This document shows positions 1 to 4,504 of a stretch of DNA of 6,723 nucleotides, piece by piece. The stretch covers positions 1 to 6,723 of the forward strand of contig CACZSV010000017.1 in assembly GCA_902783925.1 (NCBI GenBank), read 5' to 3'. The DNA comes from an uncultured Coriobacteriaceae bacterium. Its GTDB lineage: Bacteria > Actinomycetota > Coriobacteriia > Coriobacteriales > QAMH01. Each line of letters opens with the position of its first letter. The first letter of the stretch is position 1. The notes beneath the pieces are model-generated. The model had not been told where the DNA came from, searched no databases, and saw nothing but the letters and a program-made list of their open reading frames with translations. Both the position numbers and the translations under genes were made by a program.

Positions 1-1534
1 CGCTCGTTTCGGTTTCGCGCAGAATCGCGATAGCGTCACGCACTGTTGCGCCAACGGTGAGAAAGCCCGCCTCGGCGTTCATGACATCGGATACATACCA
101 GGGACGGTCGAGCCCTGGCGCGCCTTCCATAACGACGGGGGATGCCGCTGCCTTCTCTTCGGGACGTTCTCGCACAAAGAGAATGATGCAAATGGCAACG
201 ATGACGAGCATGACGCACATGCCGATAAAGGCGTAATGCACGCCCATGTATGTTTGCGTCAGCGTATCTGCATCTGGTGCCAAGATGGCGGATAAGCCGG
301 TCAGGCTCACGATGAGCGCAGTGCCAAATGAGCCACCAACCTGGTTGGTAGTGGAAGAAAGCGAATTACCATGCTGTATGAGCTTGTTTTCCAGCGAGTT
401 TACGCCCCAGGTATTGAGCGGGGTCACAAGACACTGGATGCCAATTTCCATGACGGAATACACAAGGCAGACCTCGAGGAACGTGGTGTTCATCTGATAT
501 GTCGTGAGCGTGATGCCGCCGGCGATGATGATTATTGCGCCCACGACTGCCAAGCCACGCACGCCATGGCGGTCAAACAATCTGCCGGCGAAGAAGCCCG
601 TGGCAGCGCCGATAAGTGCACCGGGAAGCATGATGACGCCCGATGTGGTGGCAGAGCCGCCAAGCACTTGCTGCACGTAGATGGGCATGACCACGCCAGA
701 TCCTACGAGTGCAGCCTGCAAAAGAGCGATGAGTATGACGGTCGTGCGGAAACGTCGTGTCTCGAGCACGCGAATCTGGAGCATGGGGGTCTCAAGTTTG
801 AGCTGGCGTCTCACAAAGAGCGTGAGCAACACGAGGCCGACGACAAAGAGCGCGATGGATATGATCATATTGTCCGCATTTGTGAAAGACGAGAGGCCGT
901 AGAGCAGACAGAGCATGCCGGGGAACATGAGAAGGACGGAAGGAACGTCGAAGGGCGCGCGATCGAACTTCGTGAGGTTTTCGAGAAAGATTGCCGAGAA
1001 GATAACGACGATGACCGCAAGTACCGTCACGATGGCAAAGAGCATGCGCCATCCAACCGAGTCGACCAGCACGCCGGAAAGCGAAGGGCCGATTGCCGGA
1101 GCAAACGCGATGATAAGGCCGATAACGCCCATGGCGGATCCGCGCTTTTCGCGCGGGAACAGCAAGAGGATGAGCGTGAATACCATGGGCATGACGACAC
1201 CCGTGGCCATTGCCTGGAACACGCGTCCCATGAGCAGGAAAGGAAAGCTCGGCGCAAAGCAGGCGATGGCAGAACCGATGGCAAACCACGAGATGCCGCC
1301 AATGAAGAGCTTGCGCGTGCTAAAGCGACCTACGAGATACGCGTTCATGGGGATGATGCAGGCTTCGACCAGGGCGTATCCGCTCGTAAGCCACTGGACG
1401 ACTGTCGCATCGACCTGCATATCTGCCATGATGTGCGGAAGCGCCGGTGAAAGCAGCGTCATGTTGAGCACTGCGAGCAAGGTACCTGCTAGGAGCACTA
1501 TCACCATCATTCTCTGTTTATGTGTAAGACCCAT
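1..1534 (-). CDS. DHA2-type MFS multidrug efflux permease with C-terminal CBS domain (3' end beyond window)
   Basis: The complementary strand is open from ATG at 1534 to the window edge, giving 511 residues with no stop. A GGGAGAAG ribosome-binding site (complement of 1543-1550) lies eight bases upstream of the start. The protein is strongly hydrophobic, with many membrane segments from about residue 10 to 455. It carries MFS landmarks: a motif-A-like GRFSTRKLF (69-77) and a motif-C-like AIGPSLSG...GWRMLF (147-166) of the antiporter type seen in the 14-helix DHA2/EmrB group. The usual helix-1 'LDxT' is LNMT (23-26), so the Asp is Asn. After a short charged linker, residues about 476-511 (WYVSDVMNAEAGFLTVGATV, then RDAIAILRETETS) match the start of a CBS domain, a module that often binds adenine nucleotides. 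Proton-driven export of a drug or small organic molecule at the cytoplasmic membrane is inferred; the substrate is unknown. It is divergent from the arsenic genes. The permease call is strong; the CBS call is good but incomplete because the gene leaves the window. Confidence 0.9.
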   Translation of the reverse strand, partial: MGLTHKQRMMVIVLLAGTLLAVLNMTLLSPALPHIMADMQVDATVVQWLTSGYALVEACIIPMNAYLVGRFSTRKLFIGGISWFAIGSAIACFAPSFPFLLMGRVFQAMATGVVMPMVFTLILLLFPREKRGSAMGVIGLIIAFAPAIGPSLSGVLVDSVGWRMLFAIVTVLAVIVVIFSAIFLENLTKFDRAPFDVPSVLLMFPGMLCLLYGLSSFTNADNMIISIALFVVGLVLLTLFVRRQLKLETPMLQIRVLETRRFRTTVILIALLQAALVGSGVVMPIYVQQVLGGSATTSGVIMLPGALIGAATGFFAGRLFDRHGVRGLAVVGAIIIIAGGITLTTYQMNTTFLEVCLVYSVMEIGIQCLVTPLNTWGVNSLENKLIQHGNSLSSTTNQVGGSFGTALIVSLTGLSAILAPDADTLTQTYMGVHYAFIGMCVMLVIVAICIILFVRERPEEKAAASPVVMEGAPGLDRPWYVSDVMNAEAGFLTVGATVRDAIAILRETETS

Positions 1535-1586
1535 GTAATCAACTTCTCCCAGTTTCAAAATGCTTATTAAGCGCATAAGACTGACT

Positions 1587-1611
1587 ACTGTAGGAGCATG
1601 GCTGCTACAGT
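1587..1611. promoter_or_regulatory. 25-base inverted repeat upstream of the MFS permease gene, candidate operator
   Basis: ACTGTAGGAGC (1587-1597) and GCTGCTACAGT (1601-1611) are inverted copies matching at ten of eleven positions around a three-base centre. The dyad lies 53 bases upstream of the permease start codon. Size and placement fit an operator for a TetR- or MarR-type repressor, which often controls efflux pumps, but no such regulator is encoded in the window. A transcribed hairpin in the 5' leader is the alternative. There is no adjacent T-run, so it is not an intrinsic terminator. Confidence 0.5.
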
Positions 1612-1661
1612 GAGAAAACCAGAATTCACAGCTTGATTGTGTGCGGAATGCACTTGTCGAT

Positions 1662-1681
1662 ATGCTGTTCTAACACAGCAT
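1662..1681. repeat. Short inverted repeat in the intergenic region
   Basis: ATGCTGT (1662-1668) and ACAGCAT (1675-1681) are perfect inverted copies around a six-base centre. It could be a regulator half-site pair or a small hairpin. There is no flanking T-run on either strand, so it is not a terminator. A seven-base match can arise by chance. Confidence 0.35.
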
Positions 1682-1766
1682 CCGAGTACGCGTAAGTCTC
1701 TTTGCGAGGTGTTGCTGTGCTGTCATTTTCACATATGCCATTTTGGCGAGGGCTTGGCTTTTCCAG

Positions 1767-1792
1767 GAGCATTGCTCGAGCGCGAGCTGCTC
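1767..1792. repeat. Two-tier hairpin-forming sequence
   Basis: GAGCA (1767-1771) pairs with TGCTC (1788-1792), and GCTCG (1774-1778) pairs with CGAGC (1783-1787). This gives ten base pairs with a two-base bulge and a four-base loop. It sits in the middle of the divergent intergenic region, too far from either gene to be an obvious operator. No T-run follows on either strand, so an intrinsic terminator is not supported. Confidence 0.4.
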
Positions 1793-1804
1793 TTCGTCAG
1801 CAAA

Positions 1805-1881
1805 GATTAGTGTCCAAAGTTCGGGATTCAGCAAGCTGCGAGCTGGGGTTATTCAACGGGGCCCAAAGTTTGACACTAATC
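1805..1881. repeat. 77-base element bounded by inverted repeats GATTAGTGTC / GACACTAATC
   Basis: A perfect ten-base inverted repeat bounds this segment: GATTAGTGTC at 1805-1814 and GACACTAATC at 1872-1881. Inside the arms the octamer CCAAAGTT occurs twice in direct orientation (1814-1821 and 1863-1870), so the two ends share sequence in both senses. The right arm overlaps a perfect -35-like TTGACA (1870-1875). It could be paired operator sites for a regulator that loops DNA, a long hairpin in a leader RNA, or a remnant of a small non-autonomous mobile element. No flanking target duplication was seen. It lies 107 bases upstream of the methyltransferase start. Confidence 0.5.
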
Positions 1882-1962
1882 GCCTCATTTCTTCAGTAAA
1901 GCTTCGACTAAATTGATGCGATATTGTACTAATATATGCCACATGCTATTGTTGGATAGTGT

Positions 1963-1972
1963 CTACTAGTAG
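1963..1972. promoter_or_regulatory. Perfect 10-base palindrome just upstream of the methyltransferase ribosome-binding site
   Basis: CTACTAGTAG is its own reverse complement. It ends two bases before the GAGAAGGG ribosome-binding site (1974-1981) of the gene starting at 1989. Its position between any promoter and the start codon would suit a repressor operator. No ArsR-family gene is nearby to support arsenic control, and a ten-base palindrome can occur by chance. Confidence 0.3.
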
Positions 1973-1988
1973 TGAGAAGGGTTGAGTT

Positions 1989-3092
1989 ATGTATTATCAG
2001 GACTACATCGATTGGTACAACGTCGACACAGATTCCAAGGAGTATTACGCGCAGATTGCCGCGGCCGAAGGGCGCGACCCCCAGGCGACTGCCCGCACGC
2101 GCGATATGGACGCCTCGATTCCCACATCAGCTCGTGACAAGCTGTTCAACATTTCCGCAGAAATCAAGAACTATTTCCACGAGTTCGGTGCTCCCATGCC
2201 GCCGCTCATGGAGGGCTGCACGGTCGTCGACCTCTGCTGCGGTTCTGGCCGCGATACCTATCTCGCAGCACAGCTCGTGGGCGAGCAAGGCAAGGTCATA
2301 GGCGTCGAGCCTAACGCAGAGCGCCTCGCCATCGCTCAGAAGTATTTCGACCAGGAGATCGCTCAGTTTGGCTACAACACCTCGAACGTCGAGTTCATCA
2401 ATGGCGTTCCCGAGGACCTTTCCGCAATCCCGGATAACACGGCAGATATCGTTATCTCCAACTGCACCTTCAATCTCTCGCCCGATAAAGAAGCCTATGT
2501 GCGCGAGGTCAAGCGCATCTTGAAGGATAATGGCGAGTGGTACTTCACAGATGTCTTTACCGGCAGCCGTATTCCGCAAGACGTCGCTAAGGATGTCACC
2601 AACCGCGCAGATCGCCTCGCGGGCGCCATGTTCGTGGGCGACTTCCGCCGTCTGGTGCAGGCAAACGGCTTCAACGACCCGCGCTATCTCATCAACTTCA
2701 AGACGCCGCTTTCGGATGCCGAGAAAGCGAAGTACTTTGGCATCGATTTTGCGACCATCACGGTTCGCGTTCTGAATTCGCAATGGACCGAGGACGTCTG
2801 CGAAAGCTACGGAGAGGTTGTCACATACGATGGATCTCTGCCCGATTATCCAGACTTCTTCCTTTTCGAGCACAACATCAAGTTCCCCACGGGCAAGGAC
2901 TGCGAGGTCTGCGGCAACGTGAGCGGACTTGCCGGACACAGCCGTTACTCCAAGGTGTTCAAGGTTGTCGGCAATCGCGAGCGTCACATTGGCGATACGC
3001 ACAAGGCGTACGATGCACTTGTGAAGAATGCGCCCGAGATGACTGGCGTGTATGATGAGGACGATCAGCCAATTAACGCAAGCTGTTGTTAG
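1989..3092 (+). CDS. ArsM-like SAM-dependent methyltransferase paralogue lacking most arsenic-binding cysteines
   Basis: The 367-residue product has the length and architecture of bacterial arsenite methyltransferase ArsM. The Rossmann SAM-binding domain includes motif I DLCCGSGRD (81-89) and the acidic ribose contact GVEPN (105-109). The ArsM signature VISNCTFNLSP (155-165) is present, and a C-terminal domain ends in Ser-Cys-Cys (365-367), a common ArsM tail. GAGAAGGG (1974-1981) supports this ATG. In characterised ArsM (for example the algal CmArsM) four cysteines handle arsenic. Here only the one in ISNC (Cys159) remains. The N-terminal cysteine is absent, YGCG is HEFG (Phe66), and GECLSG is ADRLAG (Arg209). 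SAM binding therefore looks intact while canonical As(III) coordination does not. It may methylate another substrate, act later in an organoarsenical pathway, or be a pseudoenzyme partner. Extra cysteines include C83/C84 and a CEVC pair (305-308). It is the first gene of a likely operon, twelve bases before the GTPase gene. Confidence 0.85.
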   Translation: MYYQDYIDWYNVDTDSKEYYAQIAAAEGRDPQATARTRDMDASIPTSARDKLFNISAEIKNYFHEFGAPMPPLMEGCTVVDLCCGSGRDTYLAAQLVGEQGKVIGVEPNAERLAIAQKYFDQEIAQFGYNTSNVEFINGVPEDLSAIPDNTADIVISNCTFNLSPDKEAYVREVKRILKDNGEWYFTDVFTGSRIPQDVAKDVTNRADRLAGAMFVGDFRRLVQANGFNDPRYLINFKTPLSDAEKAKYFGIDFATITVRVLNSQWTEDVCESYGEVVTYDGSLPDYPDFFLFEHNIKFPTGKDCEVCGNVSGLAGHSRYSKVFKVVGNRERHIGDTHKAYDALVKNAPEMTGVYDEDDQPINASCC

Positions 3093-3104
3093 TTAGGGTA
3101 GAAC

Positions 3105-4295
3105 ATGCCATACGATACGTTTAATACCTACGGTGGTGCTGCCGCCATGCACGAAGATACGGCGACCACCAAGGCATCTGCGCTCAAAACCGCAGACGGT
3201 AAAGAGGTCGACAAGATTCGCTTCATGGTCATGAGCGGCTTTCTCGGCGCTGGCAAGACCACCGCGATGATTTCCATGGGCCAGGTCATGAATAAGAATT
3301 ATGGCAAGGTCGGCATTATCGCCAACGACCTCGGCGCCAATCTGGTCGATACGAACCTCACGCAGACGAGTGGATGTACGGTCGAGGAGATTGCTTCCGG
3401 TTGTATCTGCTACCAGATGGATAACACCATCGACAAGATTCGGCGCCTCAAAGACCGCGATGGATGTATCTTCGTTATGAGCGATATCCCCGGCCTGGGC
3501 GTGGGCGCGCTCGACCATACATATCATCGCCTTGCAGATGACTGTTCCGATTGGATCACGCTCTCGCCGTTTACGGTGCTTGTCGACCCCGAGCGCATCA
3601 AGTTGCTGCTCCCAGATGGTGACGACATCAATTTGCCCGAAGAAATCAAATACCTCATGCAACTGCAGCTCGAAGAGGCCGACCTGATCGTGCTCAACAA
3701 GATCGATCTCATCGACGATGCAGAAATCGAGCGCGACGTGAACTTTCTCAAAGAGGCATGCCCAGATATTCCGGTGATGAAGATTTCGGCGTTGACTGGC
3801 GAAGGCGTGCCGGAGCTCTGCGAATATCTCGAGACGCATGAGACGCTGCTCAAGAACTTTTCGGTTCGCGATAACGAGCAATTCCAGGAGGCCGAAAAAA
3901 CGCTCACCTGGTATAACCGCCGCATGTTCATCAAGCAACTCGACGACAAGAAAATCGACATGAATGAGGTCATCGACGAGCTTATCGAGAGTATTCGCAT
4001 GGGGCTTATCGAAAAGAAGCGTAATGTGCCACACCTCAAGACCTTTGCGACAGCCGGCGCCGGCGATTTTAACAAGTGCTCGCTCTTGGGCATCGATTAC
4101 GATATCGAGCATACGCAGCCCTTCCTACGTGACCATAAGAAGATGTCGATGATCATCAATGCACGTGCCGTGTGCGAATCGAGGCCGTTTGCCCGTATCG
4201 TCGATGATGCTGTGGATGACATCTGCGACAAGTACAATCTTGACGCGCAGATTTTCTTCACCGAGTGCTTTAACATGGGGGACGAGGGGCGCTAA
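3105..4295 (+). CDS. Divergent COG0523/CobW-like G3E-family GTPase
   Basis: The product (396 residues) is a P-loop GTPase. Walker A is GFLGAGKTT (45-53), the guanine-specificity motif is NKID (198-201), and SALTGEG (228-234) resembles G5. IIANDLGANLVD (71-82) replaces the family's 'NEFGE' region. The family metal-binding motif CxCC appears as GCICYQM (99-105), so the last cysteine is Tyr103, and the usual 'E-T-S-G' switch segment is DIPGLG (127-132). The C-terminal part (about 255-396) is only distantly like a CobW C-terminal domain, with NVPHLK (307-312) and INARAV (351-356). G3E GTPases deliver metals or cofactors to enzymes or metallate them at GTP cost; no substrate can be assigned here. 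A weak AGGG (3095-3098) precedes ATG, and the twelve-base gap argues for co-transcription with the methyltransferase. The context suggests servicing the arsenic methyltransferase or radical SAM partner, which is an inference. Confidence 0.88.
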   Translation: MPYDTFNTYGGAAAMHEDTATTKASALKTADGKEVDKIRFMVMSGFLGAGKTTAMISMGQVMNKNYGKVGIIANDLGANLVDTNLTQTSGCTVEEIASGCICYQMDNTIDKIRRLKDRDGCIFVMSDIPGLGVGALDHTYHRLADDCSDWITLSPFTVLVDPERIKLLLPDGDDINLPEEIKYLMQLQLEEADLIVLNKIDLIDDAEIERDVNFLKEACPDIPVMKISALTGEGVPELCEYLETHETLLKNFSVRDNEQFQEAEKTLTWYNRRMFIKQLDDKKIDMNEVIDELIESIRMGLIEKKRNVPHLKTFATAGAGDFNKCSLLGIDYDIEHTQPFLRDHKKMSMIINARAVCESRPFARIVDDAVDDICDKYNLDAQIFFTECFNMGDEGR

Positions 4296-4323
4296 AACCA
4301 TCGTCAGGTATGCGTATTCTGGC

Positions 4324-4426
4324 CGGGTGAGTCGCCATGACGTTCTTTGCGACTCATTCTTGGGTGTAGCGGCGGGCTTCAGTCCGCCCGAAAACGAGTC
4401 GCGAGGAACGTCATGCGACTCACCCG
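4324..4426. repeat. Large palindromic repeat between the GTPase and ArsM-ArsS genes (copy A)
   Basis: Two arms (4324-4355 and 4396-4426) are inverted copies matching at 29 of 31 aligned positions with one extra base in the left arm. Each arm is itself bounded by GAGTCGC...GCGACTC, so the heptamer occurs four times, alternating in orientation. Between the arms GGCGGGC (4371-4377) pairs with GTCCGCC (4382-4388) around a TTCA loop. The whole can fold as one long hairpin or as three small ones. The segment starting at TAG 4367 is closely repeated at 6568-6610, marking a dispersed REP/MITE-like intergenic family. No T-run follows, so it is not a simple terminator, though it may limit read-through or stabilise the upstream mRNA. 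A TATGAT (4452-4457) downstream resembles a -10 box but lacks a clear -35. Confidence 0.8.
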
Positions 4427-4504
4427 TGAGAGAAGAGCCCTGTTAGTCCAGTATGATAAAGGCTGGGCTAACTGCTATGTATTTCTAGGAGAGGACGAGA
4501 GCAA

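Larger units (their letters stand above)
1535..1988. other. Divergent intergenic region, 454 bases, rich in dyad symmetries, no credible gene
   Basis: This gap separates the minus-strand permease from the plus-strand methyltransferase operon and should hold promoters for both. It contains inverted repeats at 1587-1611, 1662-1681, 1767-1792 and 1805-1881 and a palindrome at 1963-1972, listed separately. A perfect -35-like TTGACA lies at 1870-1875, but no convincing -10 follows at 16-18 bases. A weaker pair, TTGTAC (1924-1929) and TATTGT (1947-1952), has a 17-base spacer. The last 80 bases are more AT-rich than the flanking genes. A 65-codon open frame (1702-1899) exists but runs straight through two of the inverted repeats and resembles nothing known. 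No RNA gene or riboswitch was recognised. Confidence 0.6.

Noticed and set aside
371..1450. 359-codon open frame on the plus strand antisense to the permease gene
   Set aside because: Its translation is an implausible mix rich in His, Arg, Glu and Asp without known motifs. The opposite strand encodes a clear membrane transporter over the same bases, so this is a codon-bias shadow.
1702..1899. Possible 65-residue small protein in the intergenic region
   Set aside because: No convincing ribosome-binding site or known motif was seen, and it spans two inverted-repeat structures. Most likely a chance open frame.
2127..3002. 291-codon minus-strand open frame over the methyltransferase paralogue
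   Set aside because: It mirrors the codon bias of the real gene. There are no motifs, and it lies wholly inside a clear ArsM-family gene.
3093..4112. 339-codon open frame on the minus strand over the GTPase gene
   Set aside because: The plus strand carries an unmistakable P-loop GTPase with motifs in order; the antisense product has no recognisable features.
4324..4426. CRISPR array, suggested by recurring GAGTCGC units
   Set aside because: The units alternate in orientation and form palindromic arms; there is no regular repeat-spacer pattern.
4452..4457. Internal promoter for ArsM-ArsS (TATGAT as -10)
   Set aside because: No -35-like hexamer lies 16-18 bases upstream (GAGAGA there), so it is not listed as a feature.
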